Assembly (NCBI GenBank): GCA_021399445.1
Contig: JAJTUQ010000003.1
Location: 2,418,001-2,482,000 of the forward strand
Reading direction: 5' to 3'
Length of the DNA: 64,000 bases
Source: Xylogone sp. PMI_703
Taxonomy: Eukaryota > Ascomycota > Leotiomycetes
Below the pieces are notes generated by a model, which was given only the letters and a program-made list of their open reading frames with translations, ran no database searches and was not told the origin of the DNA. The translations under genes and the position numbers were made by a program. Below, in pieces: positions 24,010 to 35,557 of this stretch (its first letter is position 1; the number at the start of each line of letters is the position of its first letter).

Positions 24010-26328
24010 ATGTCCGACGGGGAGAAGTATGAGGTGTTGGAAAAGATTGGTAGCTATCCCCATGCTTACGAATTGACGAATCAAATGAATACTGACTTTT
24101 ATACAGGACATGGCTCCTTTGGAGTCATTCGGAAGGTCCGCAGAAAGGTAGATGGGCAGATTCTCTGTCGCAAGGAGATCAATTACCTCAGAATGTCACA
24201 GAAAGAGCGGGAACAACTCCATGCAGAATTTGCCATCCTGTCTTCCCTGCGGCATCCAAATATCGTCGGATACTACCACCGGGAACACTTAAAGACAACA
24301 CAAGACCTTTATTTATATATGGAATACTGCGGCAACGGTGATCTCGGTCGCGTAATCAAGGATTTGCAGGCAAAAAAACAATATGCAGAAGAGGGATTTG
24401 TGTGGAGTATGTTCGCTCAGCTAGTGACCGCTCTTTATAGATGTCATTATGGTGTAGATCCTCCAGAAGTCGGAACCAATGTTATGGGATTAGGCAATAC
24501 CGCAAAGCCCCGAATCCCTTCAGGAGGTGTTATGATCCTCCATCGCGACTTGAAACCCGAAAATGGTTAGTATCATCTCTCACTGCTATCGTTCTTATCT
24601 CTCTGATAATTTGTAGTTTTTCTTGGAGAGGATAACTCCGTGAAGCTGGGAGATTTTGGCCTGTCCAAAGTCATGCAGTCGCATGATTTTGCTTCAACCT
24701 ACGTTGGAACGCCGTTTTATATGTCCCCAGAAATATGTGCCGCTGAAAGATATACATTGAAATCCGATATTTGGTCGCTTGGATGTATCATGTACGAGCT
24801 CTGTGCGAGGGAGCCCCCATTCAACGCGAAGTCACATTTCCAATTAGTGCAAAAGATAAAAGAAGGGAAAATAGCGCCGCTTCCTAGTGTCTACTCGCCA
24901 GAACTATCAGCTGTGATTAAAGATTGTCTTAAAGTTAACCCTAACCTTCGACCGGATACCGCACAGCTACTAAATCTTCCAGTTGTGAAGCTGATGAGGA
25001 AGGAAAAGGAGGTGGTTGAACTGGGAAAGACGCTTAAGACAAAGGAAGAATCTGCGATGAAACGTGTACAGGAAGCAGAGGAACGAATTAAGAGGCTCGA
25101 CGCAGAGAAGTCACAGATGCGCCAGGAGATCGAAAGCACTGTCAGAAGGGAGTGGGAAGTTAAGGCGAGATTAGAAATCGATCGGATCGTCCAAGTTGAA
25201 ATTGAAAGACTTCAGAAGAGGTTTGAAGAAGAGGTAAAGGAAAAAGTCGATGCTGAACTCCTCCGGCGATCAAGGTCCCAAAACCCCCCATCTATTAAGG
25301 ATTTCGCCTCTTCCACTTCTACGGGTTTGAATGATTTCCCACTATCATCAGTAGGTACTAGTGGGGATGGTGATCTTTCTTCAGTGACAGATATAACGGA
25401 GTTATCCATGGATTCACCCGAGCCAGCACCAGCTAAAATTCTCAAAAAGGCAGCTCGCACTCCGTTTGGTCGAGCTCAAACAATGTTTGCTGGCGCAGCT
25501 GGCACACCAATGGATATCGAGATGGCGGAGCCATCTCCAATCGCAATAGCGTCGCTCTCACTTTCTCCTCGCCGGAATGTGGGAACGAAAGCGCCCACAG
25601 CAGGCCGCAATATTTTTGCTGTTGCAGAAGCTCAGGAGACGTGGCAACCCAGAATCTCTGCTTCTGACGATTCTGACGATGACGATGACGACGATGACGT
25701 TCCTATGCCATCTCCAACAAGGCCAAAATCTTCAAAGAATCCATTTAAGCCACTCACTGGGAGAGCAGCACTGATTACTCAACGGATTCTCCCGTCTCAG
25801 AAGTCGAATGGTCAATCGAACACTGTTGCAGCATCGAAGGTTGCAAGTGCACCCACAATTCCTACTTTGACTACAGCACCAGAGCTTAGACCGCAGAGCA
25901 GTGTCCCTGCTCTTAGAGAGAAGAGTGACTCTCCTCCGAAGAAGCGACTCTCTAAGATACCTTCGTGTACAAATCTAGTACCCCAGGAGAATGCACCCGC
26001 ATCACCGTCAAGAAAAGGTAGTCTCAAAAGTAAAACAACCAGTTCAAAGGATGGAGATGATCTGAACAGATTTGCGATCAAAAACAATATGGCAATGAAG
26101 GCCAATAGCAGCGGAGGTGCTGCACCAAAGGGCAGGACCTTAGTTGAACTGGCACAGGCCAGAGGTGCTGGAAGAGCTGCCAGTGAAGGGGAAGAGCCTA
26201 ACAAGACTCCCCAGAAAGGCAGGACATTTGCAGCCCGGATGGCGGACCGAGAACCACCAGTGTGGGATCCTGAGCGTGATGAGATGCCAAGTCCATTCTT
26301 GGTAAGACATAGACCACTCAGGAGGTAA
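24010..26328 (+). CDS. nimA: NimA-type mitotic serine/threonine kinase
   Basis: NimA is the founding NEK kinase, needed for mitotic entry in Aspergillus. Exons are 24010-24049, 24107-24565 and 24617-26328, about 736 residues. The kinase domain starts at residue 7 (YEVLEKIGHGSFGVIRKV, glycine loop completed across intron 1). It has the catalytic lysine in ILCRKEI, HRDLKPEN split by intron 2, DFGLSK, and the activation segment TYVGTPFYMSPE. A fungal NimA-type insertion of about 25 residues (GVDPPEVGTNVMGLGNTAKP) precedes HRD. A coiled coil of roughly 110 residues follows the kinase domain. The tail is Ser/Thr/Pro-rich and basic, with an acidic run (DDSDDDDDDDDVP). All catalytic residues are present. 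Regulation by tail-dependent degradation is known for the family and not shown here. Confidence 0.93.
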
Positions 26329-26936
26329 TTAGATCCGCCATTACTCATGACATATGAATTGGGAACAAAAACATAGAATATATTGCGGAAATGGTTGCCA
26401 CATGGCGTTGAGGGTCAATTGAGAAATGGCGGGAGGCTTCACATTTCTGGCATATCATGCATTCGAAAATTTTCCTTTGTGAAGTATAGTCTTATTCATG
26501 CAATAGAGCATTGGATGGAGTGTCAGGATCAATTAATTCCAAAGGAGGGTGTTGTACACGTAGTGGCGTTTTTGGTATCAACATCTATGTACATGTTTAT
26601 ACTGGGTAGAAGGGTTTTCAGGATAGCTCTTTAGAGAGACACCATGTGGTCTCATACCCCTTTCATTAATTATATAATATATATTTATCCTACGAAGTAT
26701 ATGTAGTGTCTCTGAAAGAATATATAGACCATTATCTCACAAGCCGATGAATATCACGGGATGTTGTGAAGAATGAGAGCAAACAAAATCTAGATTAATA
26801 GCTTCATTTGATATCATGCACTCTATCTGCTATTTACTGTCAGGTAAAAATAATAGCTCCACAATATGTCAACAGGATCTCTCCCAAAGGATCCAATCAA
26901 ACGCCATGCACCTTATCATTGCAGTAGTACGCAGCA
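26329..26936. other. Convergent intergenic stretch nimA/mrs6
   Basis: Two 3' regions. The sequence is AT-rich around 26660-26800. No gene is recognised; an 83-codon open frame near 26383 lacks any family feature. Confidence 0.5.
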
Positions 26937-28815
26937 TTAATCTTCGTATCCGTCTTCATCATCGGCGTTCATCCCAGGCCTGTCATCGAACTGCATGAAT
27001 GGCGGCAGATTTTCATCTCCCTCACCACCTCCCATTGTCATCTTCCAGGCCAGCTCAACATGATCAAGCATGGAGTCATCGAATGCCAAGTCAAGTGACG
27101 GATCAGGGAACTTGAATGTAGATGCACCAACTGAAGGCTTTGTAGCGATTTGTTGCTGCTCATAGTAGACGCTGTACAAAAGCTTTGCATCTCCATCACC
27201 TGCTTTCTGGAGGAATGTAGATATAGCAGCTTCCATACGTGCTTTACTACCATTAGAATGCCGGCTCGTAACATAGATGATACCTAACCGTGGTTAGCGA
27301 GATATACCACATATGGATGTGTTATGACAAAGTTATAAGTTAAAGAAGCATTTTCAGACTGTCAGAGGTTGTTATCTTCAAGGAAGACTCAGATAATGTA
27401 GATAAGTATTCGATTTTGTTTGGTCATCATATAATGCGTAATATAAGGATATGTGAGAAGAAATATATGGTACTGACTTTGTCCAGTAGGGCATTCACCC
27501 GTGTCGCTTGAGTGCAACATGATATAGATCGGGGAGCTGTCGGTATTACCCTCGACAGCAAAGGTGGATGGGAAGACGATGACTGTGACGGCAGGCAATG
27601 GACTACCTTCTACACTGGTGGCGAAGAGAGAAGTGAAACTGGATGAGACGATGCCTATGATTCTTGACACGCAATCTAAATCTGATGACTGGGTCTCTGA
27701 TAGATCCGGCTCCGAGGCTAGAAATTTTGATCTAATATCGTCGCCGCTCGAGAGAATGATCCCAATTCCTCGGGTACTATCGCCTTCACTGACACCATTC
27801 GAGACGGTGGCATCGGTAATTCCTGTTCCTAGGACATAGACACCACCTCCAACGGCGCCTGCTCTGCACCCTACTTGTGCAATTTCGGATCCACCGCCCC
27901 ATTTGGGAATCACGGCTCCAAATCCGGGACCAAATACACCAATGGAAGTCAAATGCCTTGCAATTCTCGGCAGTGCATATGAAACCAGCGTTTGATCCGG
28001 AGGGTCAAGTGACAGAGTAAGAGAGTGAATTAGAGTTTGGAGAGTAGGTGGAAGCTGGAACTGCGTGGAAAGAAATTCGGTAAACGTTTTTGTTGCACTT
28101 GGTTCCCAAACCTCGCGCTGGATCTCGTAATCCACGACAAATTTGAGGAACTTCATCAAGCCTCGCTTAGCTCGTAGGTCAATCGTGCTATCCATGAAGA
28201 TGTCCTCACGACCATTCGGTAGACGCTTCAAGGTCCCCTCACCAGGTGCAGGAGTGGCACTTGAAGCTTCGTATATCCACCAGCTTCCGACAGCTTGAAA
28301 TTCTAGTTGGCGGTATACTTTCGAAGATACAAGCTGCGAGAGGAGCTTTGATTTGGTATATATAATCTCTGGAGAGAGAGAAAGAGTATATGCCCTTGCG
28401 AAAGATAATTTCTCTGACTCAGAAGCATTTTCAATATTATACCTCACAAGAGAAGCATTACGAAATGGCCTCGTAGGAGAAGCTACGTGATAGTCAGCAA
28501 AAGAAGCTCTCCTGGGATGCCTTCAGGCTCTCAAACCATACCACTCTTTATCTTATTCACCCAGTCTTCAATCTCTTGCAGACTAAAGGCGGCTTCCGCA
28601 CCGCCATAGTAGTCATTCTGATCAACATGCAAGACCTTTTTATCCGACCTTGAGAGAGCTCTTCGTCCTCATAAGCTAACGTCAGTCAGAGATTGACGTG
28701 GAACTTCCCTTCAAAGGATGAATAAGGAGGTAAATGCTCACAGGGCAAGCAGAGACTGCTGCAATCCCGTTCCAGAGATCACAACATCCCATTGCGTTTC
28801 GCTCAAGGACTCCAT
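26937..28815 (-). CDS. mrs6: Rab escort protein (geranylgeranyltransferase component A, Mrs6)
   Basis: The Rab escort protein presents newly made Rab GTPases to geranylgeranyltransferase II for prenylation in the cytosol. Exons are 28742-28815, 28542-28660, 27478-28482 and 26937-27283, about 514 residues. The GDI/REP fold is clear. The N-terminal dinucleotide-like motif reads WDVVISGTGLQQSLLALALSRSDKKVLHVDQNDYYGG across intron 1. Further motifs are YRQLEFQAVGSWWIYE, GREDIFMDSTIDLRAKRGLMKFLKF, GVFGPGFGAVIPKWGGGSEIAQVGCRAGAVGGGVYVLG, and a C-terminal block with acidic end (DDRPGMNADDEDGYED). The third intron (27284-27477) is 194 bases long and its exact edges are the least certain; another acceptor is conceivable. 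Length is somewhat short of yeast Mrs6, mostly in the variable loops. Confidence 0.9.
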
Positions 28816-29570
28816 ATTTTAGAGGGAGAAGGAAAAAATATGAAATATTTATAATGTGCCGCAAAAGAGATGTGGGTCGAGGTTAGAAAGTTTAGCATCT
28901 CGCCGAGGAAAAAGCACACTAGCATGTATTAGGTAAAGCGCTCTATCACTCTTGAACTTACTTTTCTCGCTTCACTCGATTTTACTCTTGTTTTCTTCAA
29001 CTCGCTTGACCGTATTGCGTAGACTCTATAAACTTCTCAAGAATCTACGTGCGTGAGATGCCTTTCATTAGGCTTCTCAATGTCAAGCGGTAGACGAATC
29101 TTCTTCGTCCTGTATCTACTGCTCTGGAATCATACCTGAAGGACGCGGTTCGTAAAGGATGAGACATACGGCTATTTTACTCACACATCAAATGAGATCA
29201 GAAGATAGAGCAACTGGACATGTTCTAAATGATCTTTCCTTCTCCCTTGTACATATAGACAATCTCGTCCGCAAACTCTTTGTGCAGAGTCTTAACTCAG
29301 AGACATAGAGCACGAAATTATATACATCATTCTTGCATATTAATTATTACTTAATTGGGTCATGGTTGGAGTGTTAGATATATGGAATAGTATAGACAGT
29401 ATAAAGCTTGCTGCTAAGTGCATTATGTTCATGTGGGTATTCAAGCTTCATTACCTCCCATGAGGTGTAAATGTTACAAAAAGAAATACGGATATCTCCC
29501 TTCCTAGACGCCATGCCAGACATTCCCTTCCTATCCAAAAATACAAATGACCGTCCCATCGTCGGCTGGC
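28816..29570. other. Intergenic region upstream of mrs6
   Basis: This is the mrs6 promoter side and the 3' region of the ferric-reductase-like gene. No supported gene is seen. The right part, 29280-29560, is AT-rich. Confidence 0.45.
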
Positions 29571-32261
29571 TCAAATAGCATAATTCTCTGTATGTAAGAA
29601 AATCTCATCTTTGGAGTCATCTCCCCAGATATCTGCTTGTAGTCTGGCAACCGTGTTCGCAACATCAACTCTCATGCTCGGTGGGCCGCAGACAAAAACA
29701 CATGTTCTCCTGCCGAAGATACCTTTGCCATCTGCACCACCAGTCGCCATTTCTTTGAGCATATAGCCCAGATCAGGTCTGCCATATTCGGTGGTCCAGC
29801 CCTCCTTCTTCTGTTGACCGACAAATGCGAAACGCATCAGATTCTTTTGAAATTCGGTCGGCGTAGTAGGGAAACCAAAATCAAAACCGGAGCTAGGTGG
29901 TTGTTGATTAGGTATTTGAATCTGAAGATCTCCTGTTCCTTGACGGAGGTGAGCAGGTTCAGGTGGTTGAGTGAATGGCACGCTCGATTCAGGTGGGTAA
30001 TCTTGTGGCCCATTAGGATCTTTATAATCCTGAGGTTCGTATCCCGGGTAATAACCTTGCGGTGGTGGGCCAGGAGGAGGTCCAGGGAGAGGCTGTCCAT
30101 ATTGCGAGTTACGTGGTGACGGCGGCGCGAACTGGAAGTGTGGAGCATCATGTCGTGGAGAAGGTGGAGGGAAATGGAATCCATCGTCCCCTTTTGAGGA
30201 GAACGGTGCAAGAAATTTGCGAGTAGTTTCGTGCAAATCTATATGTCGACCCTCCAGCTTTTTGAGTGACTCATGTCTTGCAATTTCCTTCTTCGGTGGC
30301 GGTGGAAATGTTGGTACATAGTTGGCCGCCGATCCATGCACTCTTGGTTGGAGGTGCTTCGGTCTTGGTAATGCAGTGATGGCGTCCTCATCTTCTGCTC
30401 GAAGTTCTCGCTCCCTTTCTGGATCTCCCTGTGCCTCATCCCGAATTAAGGCAGAATTTCTCTTCGAGGCTATTCCAGCAACGAACCCATCCAATTTATC
30501 ATGAAGAATATTACTGATTGGGCGGGGTGCTCTTTCTGAGACTCCCATTCTCGTTTGTCTCTTTGCTGCAGTAACGAAGAACTGGCAGGTCACGGTATCC
30601 AGCGGAGCTGATTCTCTGCAGATCCGAAGCTCTTCTCTAAACCAATCCATTGCCTCAAGTCTCTTAAGAGCCCATATCACCACCACCTTCTTGGTCACAG
30701 CCTTGCCATCCCTCATCCGCTTGATCAGGTTCAATAATTGCGACACAATAGCTGTGATACCGCTACCGCCAGCAAGCAGAATCACTGTCTCAAATGCTGC
30801 TAGTTCTCGTTGCATTCCACCATATGGCCCATCCAGATAAGCACGGTAGGTCTTCATTGGCCCCTTTTCAATAGCAGTCTCCAAGACCTTACGAGTAAAG
30901 CCGCCGAATGGACGGAAAACTAGAGTACAGTCCCTATACTCGTCACCATATTCCGAAGGAAAGTCTTCGCTGCAGAGTGACGATATTGTAAACGGGTGGT
31001 TTTCAAATATTGAGATCCCAGGCATTCTTAAATAGATGTATTGTCCAGGTCTCCACTTCATCTGTGTAGGGATGGTGACTTTAATGGCATTTTCTGCCAT
31101 CAGTGTAACTGCTGCCTCATCACCAATAACCCAGGCGTTGCGCCATGGTTTTAGCCAGTTGAGATTGAATAATCTCAGGAAGTACGACAGAACCCATATG
31201 GCCAGAGTGGCATACAGGTAAGACCAAGATGTGAGGAAGTTCTTGCAATGCCAGAATAAAACTCCCACGTAGATCATGGCTACAGGGATATGGAGGAGAA
31301 CGAAGAGCTCGTAAAGCTTTGATCGTATAATTGGCAAAGACATCACGCAAAGCCAACAGAGCGGCACGAGGCAGGCAATTCCAGAACCATAGATGATACC
31401 GCTCCCTGGAGGAAACAGTTTGGAGAATACTGTCATGCCGCCATCATCCCAAACTGGTTGGATGTAGAATGGTATAGTGTGAACGAGAGAGAGAAAGAGG
31501 CACAAGTAGCCGCCCCATCGATGAAATACGCCCAGACGATCGTGGCCAATTCCAGTTAACATAGAGATTAAGTTTGCTTTCATACTCGTGGCAATAATCC
31601 ATGGAGTCATGGCAATTGCGATCATACCGGCTCGAATAGCTAGAGGAGGGGAGCCGAATCGGATACTTTGCCAATAAAGCGGTTGTGGAAGGAAACAGTA
31701 AAGGGTGACGAACATCAATGCAACCAATAGGATAGCGATCACCGCCAAAGACGGAAAGCTCAGGATAGTCTTCTTCTTCCACTTGAGCTCAGGTACTGGT
31801 CGATAGAAGATCCATCTAAATAATGCCAAGGTATCGTTCACAACTCCAATAGATGACCAGTGTGAGGTTGTGACCTCTCCATAGGGTTTTTCTCCTTCAT
31901 GAGGGAATATGCGTGGAAATAGTTGCTCCGCTGTTGCGTTTGTGTGCAAGTTGTATAGCTGGAAATCTGCCTCCGGAGCGTATTGCGCGACTCGTTTTTC
32001 AACTTCTTCCTTGAACATGGCCTGTCGGAGCTTGTCGGTCCAGAGATGATATAGTCTAGTCACCGTTACTAAGAACACCAGCACCAAGCAAAAGTAAGTC
32101 CATCCCAGAGCATATTTGCCGGCTTTGCTCCATGGATCGACTGTATTGGCTTCTACAAGACCCGGAGGACTTGTGGGAGTGAGCGGTATCAATATTCGTT
32201 TTCCAAGCTCCGCAACTGTGGACGCATCCCTCGCCGAGAAACCCACATCAGAGATTGCCAT
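29571..32261 (-). CDS. Ferric-reductase/NOX-type transmembrane flavocytochrome
   Basis: A plasma-membrane FRE-type oxidoreductase that passes electrons from NADPH through FAD and two hemes to an outside acceptor, usually ferric or cupric ions. It is a single exon of 896 residues, start ATG at 32261. After a helix at about residues 50-75 comes the ferric-reductase transmembrane domain. Its heme-ligand candidates are the histidines in GVFHRWGGYLCLFLSLVHTIPF and LHIPVAMIYVGVLFWHC. The FAD-binding motif is HPFTISS, preceded by WRPGQYIYLRMP. The NADPH-binding parts are YLDGPYGG, ILLAGGSGITAIV and the C-terminal CVFVCGPPSM. Between the last two lies a long Pro/Gly/Gln-rich insertion (about residues 600-790), which makes the protein longer than the usual 600-750 residues. 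No siderophore or multicopper-oxidase partner is adjacent. Confidence 0.88.
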   Translation of the reverse strand: MAISDVGFSARDASTVAELGKRILIPLTPTSPPGLVEANTVDPWSKAGKYALGWTYFCLVLVFLVTVTRLYHLWTDKLRQAMFKEEVEKRVAQYAPEADFQLYNLHTNATAEQLFPRIFPHEGEKPYGEVTTSHWSSIGVVNDTLALFRWIFYRPVPELKWKKKTILSFPSLAVIAILLVALMFVTLYCFLPQPLYWQSIRFGSPPLAIRAGMIAIAMTPWIIATSMKANLISMLTGIGHDRLGVFHRWGGYLCLFLSLVHTIPFYIQPVWDDGGMTVFSKLFPPGSGIIYGSGIACLVPLCWLCVMSLPIIRSKLYELFVLLHIPVAMIYVGVLFWHCKNFLTSWSYLYATLAIWVLSYFLRLFNLNWLKPWRNAWVIGDEAAVTLMAENAIKVTIPTQMKWRPGQYIYLRMPGISIFENHPFTISSLCSEDFPSEYGDEYRDCTLVFRPFGGFTRKVLETAIEKGPMKTYRAYLDGPYGGMQRELAAFETVILLAGGSGITAIVSQLLNLIKRMRDGKAVTKKVVVIWALKRLEAMDWFREELRICRESAPLDTVTCQFFVTAAKRQTRMGVSERAPRPISNILHDKLDGFVAGIASKRNSALIRDEAQGDPERERELRAEDEDAITALPRPKHLQPRVHGSAANYVPTFPPPPKKEIARHESLKKLEGRHIDLHETTRKFLAPFSSKGDDGFHFPPPSPRHDAPHFQFAPPSPRNSQYGQPLPGPPPGPPPQGYYPGYEPQDYKDPNGPQDYPPESSVPFTQPPEPAHLRQGTGDLQIQIPNQQPPSSGFDFGFPTTPTEFQKNLMRFAFVGQQKKEGWTTEYGRPDLGYMLKEMATGGADGKGIFGRRTCVFVCGPPSMRVDVANTVARLQADIWGDDSKDEIFLHTENYAI

Positions 32262-34510
32262 TGCTTCTGTTGTATCTTAATGCCTAATTAATATACTCTT
32301 CTTCTCTATATATTATCCCTGAGCCCCGGACCGTTGAGCAGTGCTGCGCAGAATATTCTAGACGGCGTCTTCAGAGAAAGACAGAGGCGAACATTGATGC
32401 GAAGATATGTAGCAACGCTAACCTGTTGTTTGGAGGTCTTGGGTAGGCAATATTTGTTCTGCTTGAGGTGAGGTGAGGTAAGTCCGTTGTATGGTGATCT
32501 AGATCTTAGAGAGAGGTATCGCTGGATTATGTGTCCAAGGTACCAAGCAAAGATGCACGCTACAAACGAGTTCGGAGGAATGCCAGACTCCTCCAAATCA
32601 CAGCACAAAAGAGAACGAACGTCAACGACGGATGCCGCAGAATTGAAGATCACAGACACAGAGAGGCAAGGAGGAGTGAGGCGGTAGACGGATGGATATA
32701 TGGCGGGAACTAGTGTGGGGTTCTCGCAGTACGAGCTTCGATCATGTATGCACGATCAAGCCTCAAGGGTACCTGCACGTCAAGATGGCCGTCACTCCAA
32801 CCGCTGGAGCTATTGCTTTTTGGCTCGAACCGGATTGGAGCAGGGGAGGCAATTTGAGCAACCCACAGCAGCCCAGTAGGAAGCTTCCGACGGAGATCAG
32901 AAGAGCTAGACAGCAGTTTTTCAGTGTACAGAGTTGGGCGGCTGTCACCAGGCCTATATTGGTCGCTCTCCGTGGATAATCTCCCGGCCGTCCTGGGGTG
33001 TTCGCAATGCCTGGAACGTTATCGCAACGCCAATCTGTGCAGTAGCGTAGTACGCGTACGAGTAGCTACCGTTGGGCAGTCCATGCACTGCAGTGCGGAG
33101 ATCTGCAATCCAACGTAAGAATTCCAACGAGGTCGATTCCGGTACAGTGAGAGAAGATAATGGTTCGCGGCCGGTTTGACGGACAGAAGGACAGACAGCT
33201 CATATTCGCCACATGGCCAGAATGGACTCATCGTGGAGGGCATATATCAAGGCGAAGTAAGCTGGTCAGCTCGCAGGAGAAGGCATTGAAGTCGACGAGT
33301 CGCTGGAGGAATGATCCAAGCTCGCTGGGACATGTCGAATCGCAAGAGGAAGCGCTGCGTAAGGCCTGTGATGAGCCGTGGAAGATGCACCAATGCATGC
33401 GCCAGAAGAGCACCTCGCTGCTCCCAGGGCGCACAGCGGGCGGCAAGATGGGGTCTGTGATTCGCCTGTACTCTCCGCCAACCCTCGACCCTGCACAAGC
33501 TCCCGGGCCGACACGTCCAACGGAAAATGCGGATTGCAGCTGCTCTATGCCGGCTTCTCTTCCACCCAATGGTCTCTGCTCCTCACCGTCCTTTACGAGT
33601 GTTATGTACGTTGGTACTTTCGTGCAACGTCCAGGAACGCTCATGACCGCTGCTGTTGCATTCAGCGGAAGGGTAGTGCAAAGGATTGTGCAAGAGAGCA
33701 GCACAAGGGTAGCACAGTCATGCTTCCGAGACGCCGTCACGCTGTTGTGTGTCCTGTATCCTATATCCTGTATCGCGAAATCAATTTTTTTCAATATCCT
33801 TCTTACCGCCCAGGGAAATGAGCATCTTTAAACGTCCGATAATAGGCCAGAATAGTAGAGCTAAAGTGACCAGCAAAGTTCTGACATGACTGGCTCTTAA
33901 GGTTATCGCTCGCAGCTTCTTAGTCTCCGTGACGAAAATGTTGGTGACCCGCTCAGCGAGTCTGCATGAGGAGTTGGAGATCCAACATTCCTCTAGGAAC
34001 GGAAAGTGCCATCGAATTCCAACATAACGCGCTGCAGCGAGTGGTACGACAAATAATGCACCACAATTCAGTCACCTGCATCTAATTTGACTTGGGGATC
34101 CGAAATGCATGCATGGGCGTAGTTCGGAGAGAAGCCGAGTTAGAAGGTAGTTATCCAGAGTTATTGTAATACCGATGAGGGCACATTGTCCTCCGAGCTG
34201 TGCTCGCCTAAAGGCTCTTAGATGTAGAATTAAAGCTGCTATATATCAGTATATTAATTGATAACTGGATAAAACATTGCATGAAGACACAGGCTTGAGG
34301 CATTCTGCTGCTTGGCGGAATACATTTGGTCCAGGGCTGAAGGCAACTCTACAGCCTTGGGCATCGCGCCCAATGATTGGCCACACGTCTTTGCCCGTTG
34401 GGGATTAGCGCTAATCAAAACGCTTCAAAAGTTGAGATCTGCGAACACACAACATCGTCTAGAAGACCATAAATTCGACCTGCCCTCAGGTTTCAGACCT
34501 AAATCTTAAA
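32262..34510. other. 2.2 kb divergent intergenic region, ferric-reductase-like gene and rrp43
   Basis: This holds the promoters of both flanking genes. Open frames on opposite strands overlap at 33160-33831 and 33228-33794 without any family feature, so I read the stretch as non-coding. Cytosine/guanine-richer sequence at 32700-33800 contains GTAC-type palindromes such as the one near 33047-33056. No transposon ends are seen. Confidence 0.45.
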
Positions 34511-35557
34511 ATGACGACTGCAACGCCTCAGCCTACTCTTTCATTTCCTCGAGCCACTTTTGCAAAGCTTTCTCCCCACCCATACCTCCTAGCACATCTT
34601 CAACCAGCCTCAGCCAATGATCCAGCCTTGCGAGCAAATGGAAGATCGCAAACGCAATTTCGTACACCGCACATTAATACCGGCTCACTGACACACGCAG
34701 AAGGTAGTGCAGTGGTGCGGATAGGAGATACAGCTGTTGTATGTGGAGTGCGCGGGGAGATCCTTCTGGCAAGCAATGTGTCAAGCTTTCGAGTCGACAA
34801 GTCTTCGAGCCCAGGTTCGCGGCCGGAACACAACGAAGCCAAAGAGCTGGATTTGCTCGTTCCTAATATCGAGCTAGCTACCGGATGCTCGCCTGCTTTT
34901 ATGCCAGGTCAACCTCCCAGCACATTGGCCCAGAGTTTAAGCACTAGGATATATTCTCTACTCCACTCATCGAGATTGGTGGATGATGCAGATTTACGAA
35001 TTTGGTACCAGCCTGAAAAAGTCAGTAACCAGGAAGAGGATACCACCATGGGAGATGATGCAGAAGAGGTAGATGAAGCTGTGCCTGAAATAAAAGCGTT
35101 CTGGACGTTATATATAGACCTTCTCTTTATTTCACTCAACGGCAACCCGTTTGACGCAGCTTGGGCAGCAGTGATCGCCGCTCTCAAAGATGTAAGATTG
35201 CCGAAAGCGTCTTGGGATCCAGATTTGCAGACAGTAGTCTGCGACGATTCGATTGCTGAATCAAAGAAGCTCACGTTAAGAGGAATGCCCATTGCTACCA
35301 CAGCAGTCGTGTTCCGAGCCAAAGAGCAGTTACATAAAGACAGCAAACATTGGATCTTGTTTGATCCTGATACCTTTGAGGAAGGACTCTGTGACGAAAC
35401 TGTCACAGTTGTAGTAGATTGTACGGATGGGCCCAAAACCAAGGTACTAGGAATATCCAAGTCCGGAGGGGCTATTATTGGAAAAAGCGAGATGAGTGAT
35501 ATTGTTGGTCTAGCTGAGAAAAGATGGGCAGAATTCAACGGTCTGCTAAAGGGATGA
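34511..35557 (+). CDS. rrp43: Rrp43-like RNase PH-fold subunit of the RNA exosome
   Basis: Rrp43 is one of six RNase PH-like subunits of the exosome ring, which degrades and processes RNA in nucleus and cytoplasm; in fungi the ring itself is catalytically inert. It is a single exon of 348 residues. The start ATG at 34511 is followed by FPRATFAKLSPHPYLLAHL, which matches the family start. The RNase PH core shows RANGRSQTQFRTPHINTGSLTHAEGSAVVRIGDTAVVCGVRGEI in order, PNIELATGCSP, and the second half with FWTLYIDLLFISLNGNPFDAAWAAVIAALKDVRLP. The end is KVLGISKSGGAIIG followed by a helix. An acidic loop (about residues 175-195) is species-variable. The arginine-rich catalytic set of true RNase PH is not retained, as usual. 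Confidence 0.9.
   Translation: MTTATPQPTLSFPRATFAKLSPHPYLLAHLQPASANDPALRANGRSQTQFRTPHINTGSLTHAEGSAVVRIGDTAVVCGVRGEILLASNVSSFRVDKSSSPGSRPEHNEAKELDLLVPNIELATGCSPAFMPGQPPSTLAQSLSTRIYSLLHSSRLVDDADLRIWYQPEKVSNQEEDTTMGDDAEEVDEAVPEIKAFWTLYIDLLFISLNGNPFDAAWAAVIAALKDVRLPKASWDPDLQTVVCDDSIAESKKLTLRGMPIATTAVVFRAKEQLHKDSKHWILFDPDTFEEGLCDETVTVVVDCTDGPKTKVLGISKSGGAIIGKSEMSDIVGLAEKRWAEFNGLLKG

Noticed and set aside
33160..33831. 223-codon frame (+) and 188-codon frame (-) overlapping
   Set aside because: The two frames overlap on opposite strands, with no family features and no plausible exon chain. I treat the stretch as promoter DNA.
34312..34509. 65-codon frame just before rrp43
   Set aside because: It starts at a non-ATG codon and ends at the rrp43 leader. 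The rrp43 ATG at 34511 already matches the family start.
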